Assembly: GCA_902792895.1 (NCBI GenBank)
Contig: CADBBK010000014.1
Coordinates: 1-64,000, forward strand
Length of the DNA: 64,000 nucleotides
Direction of reading: 5' to 3'
Source: an uncultured Bacteroidales bacterium
GTDB lineage: Bacteria; Bacteroidota; Bacteroidia; Bacteroidales; Muribaculaceae
The notes under the pieces are model-generated. The model worked only from the letters and a program-made list of their open reading frames with translations. It ran no database searches and was not told the DNA's origin. A program made the translations under genes and the position numbers. Of the stretch, positions 53,398 to 62,330 are shown piece after piece. How positions within the stretch are numbered: position 1 is the first letter of the stretch; every line of letters begins with the position of its first letter.

Positions 53398-55446
53398 ATG
53401 AAGTTCAAACATATCGTTGCAATAGCGACATTTGCCTTTGCTGCCCAGGTAGCGATGGCACAAATGAATCTGCCCAAAACCGTTGTCAAAGGCACCGAGT
53501 ATTATTATTATGATGCTGGTGAACGAGAGAGCATCTACGGAATCGCAGCCAAGCTGAACGTCACCAAAGACGAAATCATCAAGCACAATCCCGACGCTGC
53601 CGACGGTATCGAGAACGGCATGAGGTTATATTTCCCTGTAGACAAGAATGCTGCCCCGGCCACACGCCAAAAAGCAGTGGCAACCCATACCGTCCAGCAA
53701 GGCGAGACCTTGTATGGCCTGGCTAAGCGTTACGGAACCACTGTCGAGGCACTGGTTGCAGCCAATCCCAATGCAGACAATGGCATCAAAGTGGGCCAGG
53801 TGCTTACCATTCCCACCGATGAGGCGACTGCCATTGCCACAAGCAGCGTGAATGCGGGTGAGCAGGTGCGCGACGCATTCAGTCGCAGCAGTGGTGTCGG
53901 AGGTGTCACCCAAACGACAATACCCCTGGGGACCGATCCCATTATCCATACCATGGTATCCGGTGAGGACATCTATACCCTTGCTAAACAATACAACTCC
54001 ACTATCGAGGGCATCATCACGTCCAATCCCGGTCTTAAACCTGAAGGTTATGTGGAAGGCGCACGGGTGAAAGTCGTTCCCAATTCTGCGCTGCCCTTCA
54101 TTTATGAGCGCACGGGATACAGGATGTACAAGTACGAGGCCAAGCGCGGCGAGACCTTCGCTACTATTGCTGCTGCCAACGGTATCACCGAGCAAGAACT
54201 CAAGGCCGCCAACCCCGACCTGAAGAAGGTGAAGAAAGGCAAAACGCTCACCGTGCCCAAGCCTTACAGCGAGCGCGTCAACGGTGAGATGTCTACCATT
54301 CCCATCGACGAGCTGCGTGCTTATTACGAGCCCCGCATCGACAACTTGTACGACAATCTGGTACAGGCACGCCTGGATAACGAGATGAACATTGCCATGG
54401 TGCTGCCCTTCCAGCTCCACAAGAGTGCTCCTCCCAAGCAGGCCTATCTGTACACCGACTTCTACAAGGGTTTCCTGCTGGCGCTTGACAGTGCTGCCCG
54501 CGTGACCGACAAGCACATCAACCTCAAGGTCTATGACACGCAGCACAACCTCAACGTCACCGACAGCATCCTGCTGCTGCCCGAACTCAGGGGCATGAAC
54601 ATGATCATTGCTCCCAGCGAGCCTCAGCAGCTGGCACGCATCAACAACTTCGGCAAGGCCAACGGTATCCCCGTGCTCAACTGTTTCACTACCCGTAACG
54701 AGGACTACCTGGACAACCCCTACGTGTACCAGGTGAACACGCCCACCGACGAGATGATGCATGGCGTAATGCGGTGGTTTGACGAGCAATTCAAGGGATA
54801 CAACGTCATCTTCCTGAATGCAGCCAGCGATAACGACAAGGAGATGTTTGAGCAGATGCGCAACCACATCACACGCAAGCAGTACTCCACTGCGACCATC
54901 AATGTTGGTGGCGAACTGGGCTACAGCGACTTGTCCAACAAGATGAATCCCGGTTCAAAGTATGTCTTCGTTCCTTCATCGGGCGATAAGGCGCTCATCA
55001 GCAAGTTCATTAAGGCCCTGAAAGAGGTCAAGAAAGAACGCTTTGACTGCGACCTGTCGCTGGTGGGCTACCCAGAGTATGTGCTCTACCTCAAGGACTA
55101 TCAAACCGACCTGCAGGACGTGGACACCTGGATGTTCACCCGTTTCTTCAATGCTAAGGGATTCCGCTCCCGCGACTTGGAGACGGCCTACAGGACTAAC
55201 TTTGGTGGCGAAGCGCTGCAGGCGGTGCCCCACATGGCAATATACGGCTTCGACACGGGCATGTACTTGCTCAAGTCGCTTGGCGTGGACGGCATCATCG
55301 ACGAGGAGACACCGTTGTACAAGGGTATCCAGACGAGTTTCCGTTGGGAGCGCGGTGACAACTGGCGCGGCTACACCAACCAGGCTATTGAGGTCGTACA
55401 CTTCTCGACCGACCACCAGATTACTGTTCTCGTTCCCGGCCAATAA
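53398..55446 (+). CDS. LysM and type-1 periplasmic-binding fusion protein
   Basis: 682 residues from ATG 53398. A signal peptide (MKFKHIVAIATFAFAAQVAMAQ) is followed by four LysM-like repeats at about 35-80, 95-140, 185-230 and 240-290 (e.g. HTVQQGETLYGLAKRYGTT) that bind peptidoglycan. The C-terminal ~350 residues look like a type-1 periplasmic-binding fold (VLPFQLH, MNMIIAPSEPQQ, DEMMHGVMRWFDEQ). The fusion fits a periplasmic cell-wall-bound sensor or carrier; the ligand is unknown. Such proteins are common in Bacteroidetes. It is followed by a PorT-like barrel gene, possibly co-transcribed. Confidence 0.85.
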   Translation: MKFKHIVAIATFAFAAQVAMAQMNLPKTVVKGTEYYYYDAGERESIYGIAAKLNVTKDEIIKHNPDAADGIENGMRLYFPVDKNAAPATRQKAVATHTVQQGETLYGLAKRYGTTVEALVAANPNADNGIKVGQVLTIPTDEATAIATSSVNAGEQVRDAFSRSSGVGGVTQTTIPLGTDPIIHTMVSGEDIYTLAKQYNSTIEGIITSNPGLKPEGYVEGARVKVVPNSALPFIYERTGYRMYKYEAKRGETFATIAAANGITEQELKAANPDLKKVKKGKTLTVPKPYSERVNGEMSTIPIDELRAYYEPRIDNLYDNLVQARLDNEMNIAMVLPFQLHKSAPPKQAYLYTDFYKGFLLALDSAARVTDKHINLKVYDTQHNLNVTDSILLLPELRGMNMIIAPSEPQQLARINNFGKANGIPVLNCFTTRNEDYLDNPYVYQVNTPTDEMMHGVMRWFDEQFKGYNVIFLNAASDNDKEMFEQMRNHITRKQYSTATINVGGELGYSDLSNKMNPGSKYVFVPSSGDKALISKFIKALKEVKKERFDCDLSLVGYPEYVLYLKDYQTDLQDVDTWMFTRFFNAKGFRSRDLETAYRTNFGGEALQAVPHMAIYGFDTGMYLLKSLGVDGIIDEETPLYKGIQTSFRWERGDNWRGYTNQAIEVVHFSTDHQITVLVPGQ

Positions 55447-55529
55447 TGACACCGGTTTTGCTGGTTGCACCGGACAATGAGTGAATGCTCATAAATGACT
55501 GGTGTGAATGGCTGTTTCATGTCACGACA

Positions 55530-56207
55530 ATGAGAAGAATTGCATTTATCCTAGCAGCACTGGCAGCGTTGTTAGCAACTGCACAAACCCACTACGAAGG
55601 CACGATTTCCGTAGGTGGTAAGGCTGGTGCTACCTTTTCGCGCGTCAATTTTAACCCCACTGTACAGCAATCGATGCTGCCGGGCATGACAGCTGGGGTA
55701 ATGTTCCGTTACATCGAGGAAAAGCACTTTGGCCTTGTGGCTGAACTGAACCTGACGCAGCGGGGGTGGCGCGAAAAACTTGAGGAATCAGCGTACACTT
55801 ACAGCCACAATTTCTCCTACTTGGAACTACCCATCATGACGCATATCTTCTTTGGCAACCAGCGTGTTAAGGGATTCTTCAACCTGGGTCCTGAACTGAA
55901 TGTCATGATCGGTGACGGCATCAAATCCAATTTCGCCTATCAAGACGCTGGAGGGTTGGACTACTTCATCACCAACACTCGCCACATCGAGCAGATGACG
56001 ATGGAAATCGAACGACGGTTTGACTACGGCATTTGTGCCGGAGCCGGCATGGAAATCAATCTGAACTCCCGCCACAGCCTATTGCTCGAGGGACGCTTCT
56101 ACTACGGCCTGACCGATGTCTTTCCCAACCACAAGACCGACATCTTCTCCAGCAGCAACTCCATGACAGTTGGTGTCACGCTGGGCTATTTTTACCGTTT
56201 GAAATAA
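55530..56207 (+). CDS. Outer-membrane beta-barrel (PorT-like) protein
   Basis: 225 residues from the ATG at 55530 (MRRIAFILAALAALLATAQT is the signal peptide; an upstream Met at 55485 gives a poor N-terminus). The mature part has GLVAELNLTQRGW, the YLELPIMTHIFFG stretch typical of PorT/OMP_b-brl_2, and ends GYFYRLK. Such barrels in Bacteroidetes include type IX secretion proteins; this gene is only assigned to the fold. It ends 4 bp before the convergent flavin gene. Confidence 0.83.
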   Translation: MRRIAFILAALAALLATAQTHYEGTISVGGKAGATFSRVNFNPTVQQSMLPGMTAGVMFRYIEEKHFGLVAELNLTQRGWREKLEESAYTYSHNFSYLELPIMTHIFFGNQRVKGFFNLGPELNVMIGDGIKSNFAYQDAGGLDYFITNTRHIEQMTMEIERRFDYGICAGAGMEINLNSRHSLLLEGRFYYGLTDVFPNHKTDIFSSSNSMTVGVTLGYFYRLK

Positions 56208-56211
56208 GAGT

Positions 56212-56700
56212 CTATTTATTGCAGAGTTCTATGGCCTGTTTCCCCGTGAGGTGCTCGATGTCGAGGCACAACAGGAGGACGTGGGTAAAATCCTTGTCTA
56301 TCTCCCTTTGCAAGCCGGCTTCGTCACCGGGAGCATAGCGATGACCCAGCAGTCGCAATGCTGCCAATCGCTCGGTTTCCTGTTCAATGATGTGTATCTT
56401 TCCAAAGGCGATCACGCTCCTAAAGTGAGTCGTAAAAGACTCAGGATGAAGCTCATCCTGGTCGATGACGCAAAAGGAACATTTGGGATTAGCCCGGATA
56501 GCATCCACCTTGTGTCCCTCTAAGGCCGAGTGGAAATAGAGGCGTCCGTCGGCATAGACATAGCTGAGCGGCACGGCATAGGGATGGTCATTGTCACCGA
56601 TTAATGCCAATACCCCCGACGAAGCGTTTTCAAGGATTATGACACAACGTTCATTGGTGAGTTGCTGCTTGAAGCGGCGCATAGGTCTGAATTGCTGCAT
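56212..56700 (-). CDS. Pyridoxamine 5'-phosphate oxidase-like flavin protein (NimA type)
   Basis: 162 residues. The split-barrel FMN-binding family is shown by GVLALIGDNDHPYAVPLSY, LYFHSALEGHKVDAIRANPKCSFCV and SVIAFGKIHIIE. It is similar in layout to NimA-type nitroimidazole-resistance proteins, but that activity is not shown. Starts near 56700; an internal Met at 56682 is also possible. It converges with the PorT-like gene. Confidence 0.88.
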   Translation of the reverse strand: MQQFRPMRRFKQQLTNERCVIILENASSGVLALIGDNDHPYAVPLSYVYADGRLYFHSALEGHKVDAIRANPKCSFCVIDQDELHPESFTTHFRSVIAFGKIHIIEQETERLAALRLLGHRYAPGDEAGLQREIDKDFTHVLLLCLDIEHLTGKQAIELCNK

Positions 56701-56793
56701 AGTGCTGATTTTTCAATGTTAAAAAAATGTTATTTTCAACAAAGGTAGTCAATGTTTCGGCTCGTTACCACATTATATAAAATATATTTTTTG

Positions 56794-56801
56794 TAATTTT
56801 G
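56794..56801 (+). promoter_or_regulatory. -7 box of the mce operon
   Basis: TAATTTTG, about 60 bases before the mce ATG. It probably drives the five-gene methylmalonyl-CoA operon. Confidence 0.55.
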
Positions 56802-56860
56802 TGCGTTATTTTGAAAATTCACTTAATTTAATCAAATAAACGTTTAAAAATCAGTAAGTT

Positions 56861-57277
56861 ATGAACATTTCGCACATCGAACACGTGGGAATCGCCGTTA
56901 CCTCGCTCGAGGAGGCAATCCCTTTCTACGAGAACATGTTGGGCATCAAGTGCTTCGCTATCGAAGAAGTTGTTGACCAGAAGGTAAGGACCGCTTTCTT
57001 CCAGGTAGGTCAGACCAAGATTGAGCTCCTCGAGGCTACTGCCCCCGAGAGCGCAATCGCTAAGTTTATCGAGAAGAACGGTGGCCGTGGTGGCATCCAG
57101 CACGTTGCCTTTGCCATTGAGGATGGCGTACAGAACGCATTGAACGAGGTACAGGAGAAGGGTGGCCGCGTTATCGACGCACAGCCCCGCAAGGGTGCTG
57201 AGGGCCTGAACATTGCCTTCCTGCATCCCAAGACCACCTGTGGCGCATTGTTGGAGCTCTGCGAGAAGCCCGAGTAA
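56861..57277 (+). CDS. mce: Methylmalonyl-CoA epimerase
   Basis: 138 residues, normal size. The glyoxalase-like fold is seen in ISHIEHVGIAVTSLEEAIPFY, IELLEATAPESAIAKFIEKNG and GIQHVAFAIEDG. It interconverts R- and S-methylmalonyl-CoA in the succinate-propionate route. First gene of the decarboxylase operon, 84 bp before mmdA; that gap is another heptad-like spacer. Confidence 0.96.
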   Translation: MNISHIEHVGIAVTSLEEAIPFYENMLGIKCFAIEEVVDQKVRTAFFQVGQTKIELLEATAPESAIAKFIEKNGGRGGIQHVAFAIEDGVQNALNEVQEKGGRVIDAQPRKGAEGLNIAFLHPKTTCGALLELCEKPE

Positions 57278-57361
57278 TTAGCTTTTAGCTGTTAGCGATT
57301 AGCTTCTAGCCTACAGGCTATGGGCTTTGAGCGATTAAAAACTGAAAACAGAAATTTAAAA
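57278..57361 (+). repeat. Heptad-repeat spacer before mmdA
   Basis: TTAGCTTTTAGCTGTTAGCG and two more TTAGCNN-type units, a short unique core (CTACAGGCTATGGGC), then ATTAAAAACTGAAAAC-type units to the mmdA ATG. Same two-part design as the groEL, queD and queE spacers. Confidence 0.65.
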
Positions 57362-58930
57362 ATGGGAAAACAACTTGATAAAATCCAAGAGCTGATTGAG
57401 CGTCGCGAGAAAGCGCGCCTGGGCGGTGGTGAAAAGGCCATAGCCAAGCAGCACGAGAAGGGCAAATTCACTGCCCGTGAGCGCATCAATATGCTCCTTG
57501 ACGAGGGCAGCTTTGAGGAACTGGACATGTTCGTTCAGCACCGCTGCACCAACTTCGGCATGGAGAAGAAGACCTATGACGGCGACGGCGTTGTGACCGG
57601 TTTCGGTACCGTAGGCGGTCGTCTGGTTTACGTCTTTGCCCAGGATGCTACCGTCATTGGCGGCTCGCTGGGTGAGACGATGGCATTGAAGATGTGTAAG
57701 GTGATGGATCTGGCCATGAAGCAGGGTGCTCCTGTTGTCGGCCTGAACGACTCGGGTGGTGCCCGCATCCAGGAGAGCGTCAATGCTCTCGCAGGCTATG
57801 CCGAGATTTTCCAGCGCAATATCAATGCTTCGGGTGTGATTCCCCAGATTAGTGCCATCCTTGGCCCGTGTGCCGGTGGTGCCGTTTACTCCCCTGCCCT
57901 GACCGACTTCATCATCATGGCCAAGGGTATCTCGTTCATGTTCCTGACCGGTCCCAAGGTGGTTAAGACCGTGACTGGTGAGAACGTGACTCAGGAGCAA
58001 CTGGGTGGTGCTGGTGTACATGCCAGCAAGAGTGGTGTGGCTCACTTTGCAGCCGAGACCGAGGAAGAGGCCATCGCCATCATCCGTCAGCTGTTGAGCT
58101 ACATGCCCAGCAACAACATGGAGGAGACTCCCCGTGTGGAGTGCACCGATCCTATCGACCGCGTGGAGGATGCCCTGAACAACATCATTCCCGAGAGCGC
58201 CAATGACCCCTACGACATGTACCAGGTCATCAGCGCCATCGTCGACAACGGTGAGTTCCTCGAGGTCCACAAGGATTTCGCCAAGAACATCATCGTCGGC
58301 TTTGCCCGCTTCAACGGCCAGGCTGTCGGCGTTGTTGCCAACCAGCCCAACTGCATGGCAGGTGTGCTCGACGTGAACGCCTCGAAGAAGGGCGGCCGCT
58401 TCGTGCGTTTCTGCGATGCCTTCAATATTCCTCTGGTAACCCTCGTTGACGTGCCTGGCTTCCTGCCCGGTACTGGCCAAGAGTACAACGCCGTTATCAT
58501 GAACGGTGCCAAGTTGCTTTACGCCTACGGCGAGGCTACTGTGCCCAAGGTGACTGTAACCCTGCGCAAGAGCTATGGTGGCTCGCACATCGTGATGAGC
58601 TGCAAGCAGCTGCGTGGTGACCTGAACTACGCTTGGCCCAGCGCCGAGATCGCTGTGATGGGTGCTGCCGGTGCTGCCGAGATTCTCTATGCCAAGGACA
58701 GCAAGAACTTCAAGACTCAGGCCGAGGAGGCTAAGGCTGCTGGCGACGAAGCCAAGGCTAAGGAACTGCTCGAGGCTGGCAAGAAATTCATCCAGGAGAA
58801 GGAAGACGAGTACAACAACCTCTTCTGCACGCCTTACAATGCAGCCCGCTATGGCTACATCGATGACGTGATTGAGCCGAGGAACACCCGTTTCCGCGAA
58901 GTTGACCAACCCTGCCAAGAAGCACGGTAA
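57362..58930 (+). CDS. mmdA: Methylmalonyl-CoA decarboxylase carboxyltransferase subunit
   Basis: 522 residues from ATG 57362 (the Met at 57320 would precede the spacer end). Two crotonase-fold halves as in biotin-dependent carboxyltransferases: GFGTVGGRLVYVFAQD and GLNDSGGARIQESVNALAGY in the N half, FVRFCDAFNIPLVTLVDVPGFLPG and SYGGSHIVMSCKQL in the C half. It transfers CO2 from methylmalonyl-CoA to biotin on the carrier encoded downstream, giving propionyl-CoA. Cytosolic. Confidence 0.95.
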   Translation: MGKQLDKIQELIERREKARLGGGEKAIAKQHEKGKFTARERINMLLDEGSFEELDMFVQHRCTNFGMEKKTYDGDGVVTGFGTVGGRLVYVFAQDATVIGGSLGETMALKMCKVMDLAMKQGAPVVGLNDSGGARIQESVNALAGYAEIFQRNINASGVIPQISAILGPCAGGAVYSPALTDFIIMAKGISFMFLTGPKVVKTVTGENVTQEQLGGAGVHASKSGVAHFAAETEEEAIAIIRQLLSYMPSNNMEETPRVECTDPIDRVEDALNNIIPESANDPYDMYQVISAIVDNGEFLEVHKDFAKNIIVGFARFNGQAVGVVANQPNCMAGVLDVNASKKGGRFVRFCDAFNIPLVTLVDVPGFLPGTGQEYNAVIMNGAKLLYAYGEATVPKVTVTLRKSYGGSHIVMSCKQLRGDLNYAWPSAEIAVMGAAGAAEILYAKDSKNFKTQAEEAKAAGDEAKAKELLEAGKKFIQEKEDEYNNLFCTPYNAARYGYIDDVIEPRNTRFREVDQPCQEAR

Positions 58931-58962
58931 TATCCCCCTGTAATCCATCAATGCACACTGTT

Positions 58963-59967
58963 ATGAGTAAAAAAGCATTGACATTATTGCTGCTCTGCGC
59001 CATCCTCGCACTGCCCACGTTCGCCCAAGGACGCCGCAACGTGCGCATCAACGAGGTGATGGTGCAGCAGGACAGCACGGGCGGCAACGGCTGGGTCGAG
59101 TTCTATAACTCGTCCTACAGCTCCACTGCCGTTGAGCAGATGTTCATCACCACGCTGAGCCGCGAGGACATCCAGAACGTCTTTGACAAGAACAAGGGCA
59201 ACAAGAAAAAGCCCAAACAGATTCTGGTTGAACTTTGCGAGGCCCAGCCCATGGATATCTATGAGATTCCCCGTGGAGATGAGCGTAACACCAAGATTGC
59301 TCCTCGCGGCCACTTCGTCATGGAGGCTGACGGCGACCCCAAGGCAGGCACGTTCCACATGCCTTTCACCTTCAAAGAGGGTCAGGACAATTACATTGCA
59401 CTGTATGACGTGAATGGTGACCTGGTCGATGACGTGACGATTCCCGCCTCGCTCAAGCCCGGCGAGACTTACGCCATCAAGGCCGAAGGACGCCTGCCGA
59501 GCGTGCTCGGCGATGGCAAGACCGAGTGGACCGTAAAAGACGGTAAGACCATCGAAACGGCTATCACCAAGGGCAACTACAACATCCGTGAGGTGAACGA
59601 GAACATCGAGGCTTTCCACATCAAGGATCCCCATGGCTACTGGATCGCTCTGCTCGCAATGTCGGTTGTGTTCATCGCCCTCGCACTGCTCTACATCTGT
59701 TTCAAGTTGTTCGGCAAGTTTGCCAGCAAGAATCTGAAGGATGATGACAAGCAGCAGGCCGCTGCTCCCGCAGTAGCCCAGGCTGCCGCAGTACCCGCTA
59801 CCGGCGATGCCGACGGCGAGACAATGGCTGCTATATGCTTTGCACTGTATCAGCACCTGAACGCCCACGACCAGGAGAGCGGCGTGTTGACGCTCACTCC
59901 CCGTGACGGTTCCACTTGGGCTTCCAGGGCTGGCCTGATGCGCGAATTACCCGTTATCAAGAAATAA
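58963..59967 (+). CDS. OadG-family gamma subunit fused to a lamin-tail-like domain
   Basis: 334 residues from ATG 58963. A signal peptide (LTLLLLCAILALPTFAQG) precedes an exported ~180-residue domain opening VRINEVMVQQDSTGGNGWVE and EFYNSSYSS, a lamin-tail-domain-like pattern. One membrane helix lies at about 225-250 (ALLAMSVVFIALALLYICFKLF) and the rest is a cytosolic OadG-like tail. Gamma subunits anchor the decarboxylase complex. The outer domain is an unusual extra in this family, known in Bacteroidetes. Follows mmdA by 32 bp. Confidence 0.82.
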   Translation: MSKKALTLLLLCAILALPTFAQGRRNVRINEVMVQQDSTGGNGWVEFYNSSYSSTAVEQMFITTLSREDIQNVFDKNKGNKKKPKQILVELCEAQPMDIYEIPRGDERNTKIAPRGHFVMEADGDPKAGTFHMPFTFKEGQDNYIALYDVNGDLVDDVTIPASLKPGETYAIKAEGRLPSVLGDGKTEWTVKDGKTIETAITKGNYNIREVNENIEAFHIKDPHGYWIALLAMSVVFIALALLYICFKLFGKFASKNLKDDDKQQAAAPAVAQAAAVPATGDADGETMAAICFALYQHLNAHDQESGVLTLTPRDGSTWASRAGLMRELPVIKK

Positions 59968-60069
59968 TCACTTATTCAGTTTGTAAGTTTCAAGTTGTTA
60001 ATTTCAAGTATGGCTACCATTGCCTGACATCGTTTAGATAAAGGTGTCATTACTGACAACTAAAAAACC

Positions 60070-60086
60070 GAGAACTAAAAACTTTA
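60070..60086 (+). repeat. 17-bp direct repeat, copy 1
   Basis: GAGAACTAAAAACTTTA, ending 7 bases before the ATG of the biotin carrier gene. An identical copy lies at 60582-60598 ahead of oadB. Confidence 0.8.
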
Positions 60087-60093
60087 AACACAA

Positions 60094-60525
60094 ATGAAGG
60101 AATACAAATATAAGATCAATGGTAACGAGTACAATGTTGCCGTCGATAACATTGAGGGCAACATCGCCCATATTCAGGTCAATGGCGTCGCCTATGACGT
60201 TGAACTGCCTGAACAGCCCAAGGCCGCTCCTGCCGTGAAGCGTGTTGCCGTGAGCGACGCTCCCGCTGCCGCTCCCAAGCCTGCACGCAAGGCTGCTCCC
60301 GCTGCTGCCGGCGGTCACGTGATTGAGTCGCCGCTGCCCGGCGTCATCAAGGACATCTTTGTTAAGGTTGGCCAGCAAGTGAAGGCCGACGACGTGGTGT
60401 GCATCCTCGAGGCCATGAAGATGGGTAACGAGATCCACGCCGGCGTTGACGGTACCGTTAAGAGCATCGAGGTATCGAAGGAGGATTCGGTACTCGAGGG
60501 TAATACAATCATGGTAATCGGCTAA
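60094..60525 (+). CDS. Biotin carrier protein of methylmalonyl-CoA decarboxylase
   Basis: 143 residues. An N-terminal region and a Pro/Ala-rich linker (~50-75) lead to a biotinyl domain (~75-143) with the biotinylation motif EAMKMGNE; the Lys in AMKM carries biotin. It shuttles CO2 from MmdA to the membrane beta subunit. Normal for MmdC/AccB-like carriers. Confidence 0.94.
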   Translation: MKEYKYKINGNEYNVAVDNIEGNIAHIQVNGVAYDVELPEQPKAAPAVKRVAVSDAPAAAPKPARKAAPAAAGGHVIESPLPGVIKDIFVKVGQQVKADDVVCILEAMKMGNEIHAGVDGTVKSIEVSKEDSVLEGNTIMVIG

Positions 60526-60581
60526 ACACAGTTGTAAGTTTTTAAGCTGTAAGTTTTTAAGTATGCTTACGGCTAAAGACT

Positions 60582-60598
60582 GAGAACTAAAAACTTTA
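60582..60598 (+). repeat. 17-bp direct repeat, copy 2
   Basis: GAGAACTAAAAACTTTA again, ending 8 bases before the ATG at 60607. Confidence 0.8.
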
Positions 60599-60606
60599 GA
60601 GCTACT

Positions 60607-61761
60607 ATGGTACTGCTTGACAATTTCCTGTTCACCAAGTTGCTGGATTTCTGGCATTTTACCGGATTCTACAACTTTGAATGGACTAACCTGATCATGA
60701 TTGCGGTGGGACTGTTCTTCATCTTCCTCGCAATCAAATACGACTTTGAGCCCATGCTTCTCGTGCCCATCGGCTTTGGTATCCTGATTGGCAACATCCC
60801 CTTCCAACCGGGCAACGAGATTGGCATCTATGAGGACGGCTCGGTGCTCAACATCCTATACCAGGGTGTGCGCAACGGCTGGTATCCACCACTCATCTTC
60901 CTGGGCATCGGCGCGATGACCGACTTTAGCGCTCTGCTGGCTAATCCCAAGCTCATGCTTGTGGGTGCTGCTGCGCAGTTCGGTATCTTCGGCGCCTACA
61001 TGATTGCCCTCGCACTTGGTTTCATGCCCGACCAGGCAGGTGCTATCGCCATCATCGGTGGTGCCGATGGTCCTACCGCTATCTTCCTGTCGTCCAAGCT
61101 GGCCCCCAACCTGATGGGTGCTATTGCCGTGAGTGCCTACAGCTATATGGCGCTCGTGCCGGTGATTCAACCGCCCATCATGCGCCTGTTGACGACCAAG
61201 AAGGAGCGCACGATGCGCATGAAGCCCGCCCGCAAGGTCAGCCAGCTCGAGAAGATCGTCTTCCCCATCTTCGGCCTGCTGCTCACCTGCTTTGTGGTAC
61301 CCTCTGCTATCCCCCTGCTGGGTATGCTGTTCTTCGGCAACCTGCTGCGTGAGAGTGGCGTGACCAAGCGTCTTGCCAACACTGCCAGCAACGCGATGAC
61401 CGATATCGTGACCATCCTCCTCGGTATGACGGTGGGTGCCTCTACTCAGGCCTCGCAGTTCCTGACCAAGGAGACCTTGTTCATCTTCTTCCTCGGTTTC
61501 TGTGCCTTCATCATCGCCACCTGCTCTGGTGTGCTGTTCGTGAAGATCTTCAACCTCATCCTGCCCAAGAGCAAGAAGTTGAACCCGCTTATCGGCAATG
61601 CAGGCGTTTCGGCAGTGCCCATGGCAGCACGCATCAGCAACGACCAGGGCCTCAAGGCCGATCCCAGCAACTACCTGCTCATGCACGCCATGGGTCCCAA
61701 TGTGGCTGGCGTAATCGGTTCGGCAGTTGCCGCCGGTGTCCTCCTGGGCTTCCTGGGATAA
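60607..61761 (+). CDS. oadB: Na+-translocating decarboxylase beta subunit
   Basis: 384 residues, about nine membrane helices. The OadB family motif GGADGPTAIFLSSKLAPNLMGAI near residue 150 holds the Na+-site Asp, and NAGVSAVPMAARISN near 330 the second half. It uses decarboxylation of carboxybiotin to pump Na+ out. Last gene of the operon, ended by the terminator at 61788. Symbol mmdB is equally apt. Confidence 0.96.
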   Translation: MVLLDNFLFTKLLDFWHFTGFYNFEWTNLIMIAVGLFFIFLAIKYDFEPMLLVPIGFGILIGNIPFQPGNEIGIYEDGSVLNILYQGVRNGWYPPLIFLGIGAMTDFSALLANPKLMLVGAAAQFGIFGAYMIALALGFMPDQAGAIAIIGGADGPTAIFLSSKLAPNLMGAIAVSAYSYMALVPVIQPPIMRLLTTKKERTMRMKPARKVSQLEKIVFPIFGLLLTCFVVPSAIPLLGMLFFGNLLRESGVTKRLANTASNAMTDIVTILLGMTVGASTQASQFLTKETLFIFFLGFCAFIIATCSGVLFVKIFNLILPKSKKLNPLIGNAGVSAVPMAARISNDQGLKADPSNYLLMHAMGPNVAGVIGSAVAAGVLLGFLG

Positions 61762-61784
61762 CACGGTGTTTCTACCCACTGAAC

Positions 61785-61818
61785 AAGTCAGGCGACCCAC
61801 TCGGGCCGCCTGATTTGT
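61785..61818. terminator. Bidirectional terminator between oadB and smpB
   Basis: TCAGGCGACCC (61788-61798) with GGGCCGCCTGA (61803-61813), one A-C mismatch, followed by T-rich sequence. It serves both genes. Confidence 0.85.
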
Positions 61819-61848
61819 TATTATGGCTGATAATGGATGTATCGTGAA

Positions 61849-62316
61849 TTACTGCTTGAACATGCGGTCGATGGTACGCTTGTCCTCGCGCTCCTTGATG
61901 CTCTGACGCTTGTCGAACTGTTTCTTGCCTCGAGCAATGGCAATGACCAGCTTGGCCAAGCCGCGCTCATTGATGAACAGACGCAACGGGACAATCGAGA
62001 AACCAGGCTGCATGGTGTCCTTGGCAATGTGGCGGATTTCCTTGCGGTTCAGCAGCAATTTACGGTCGCGGTGGGTGGTGTGGTTATTGTAGGAGCCGTA
62101 GCTGTACTCGGCAATATACATGTTCTTAACCCAGATCTCACCGTTGATGACCATGCAGTAGGTATCCGTCAGGCCACACTTACCCTGGCGGATGGACTTG
62201 ATCTCGGTCCCCGTGAGCACGATACCGGCGGTAAACGTCTCGATAATCTCGTAGTCGAACGTCGCCTTGCGGTTCTTGATATTGATAGTATTGGTGTTGG
62301 GCTTCTTGGATGCCAT
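61849..62316 (-). CDS. smpB: SsrA-binding protein
   Basis: 155 residues, normal size. [24 protein letters not shown] and [22 protein letters not shown] are SmpB signatures; the basic tail ([11 protein letters not shown]) enters the ribosome channel. It works with tmRNA in rescue of stalled ribosomes. Follows the YIP1-like gene by 14 bp. Confidence 0.97.
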   Translation of the reverse strand: MASKKPNTNTINIKNRKATFDYEIIETFTAGIVLTGTEIKSIRQGKCGLTDTYCMVINGEIWVKNMYIAEYSYGSYNNHTTHRDRKLLLNRKEIRHIAKDTMQPGFSIVPLRLFINERGLAKLVIAIARGKKQFDKRQSIKEREDKRTIDRMFKQ

Positions 62317-62330
62317 CGGTCAGATACTTT

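Noticed and set aside
53626-54867. 413-codon minus-strand frame opposite the LysM gene
   Set aside because: Antisense shadow with no start context or family features.
57356-58951. 531-codon minus-strand frame opposite mmdA
   Set aside because: Antisense of a well conserved carboxyltransferase; repetitive Leu/His/Val composition typical of shadow frames.
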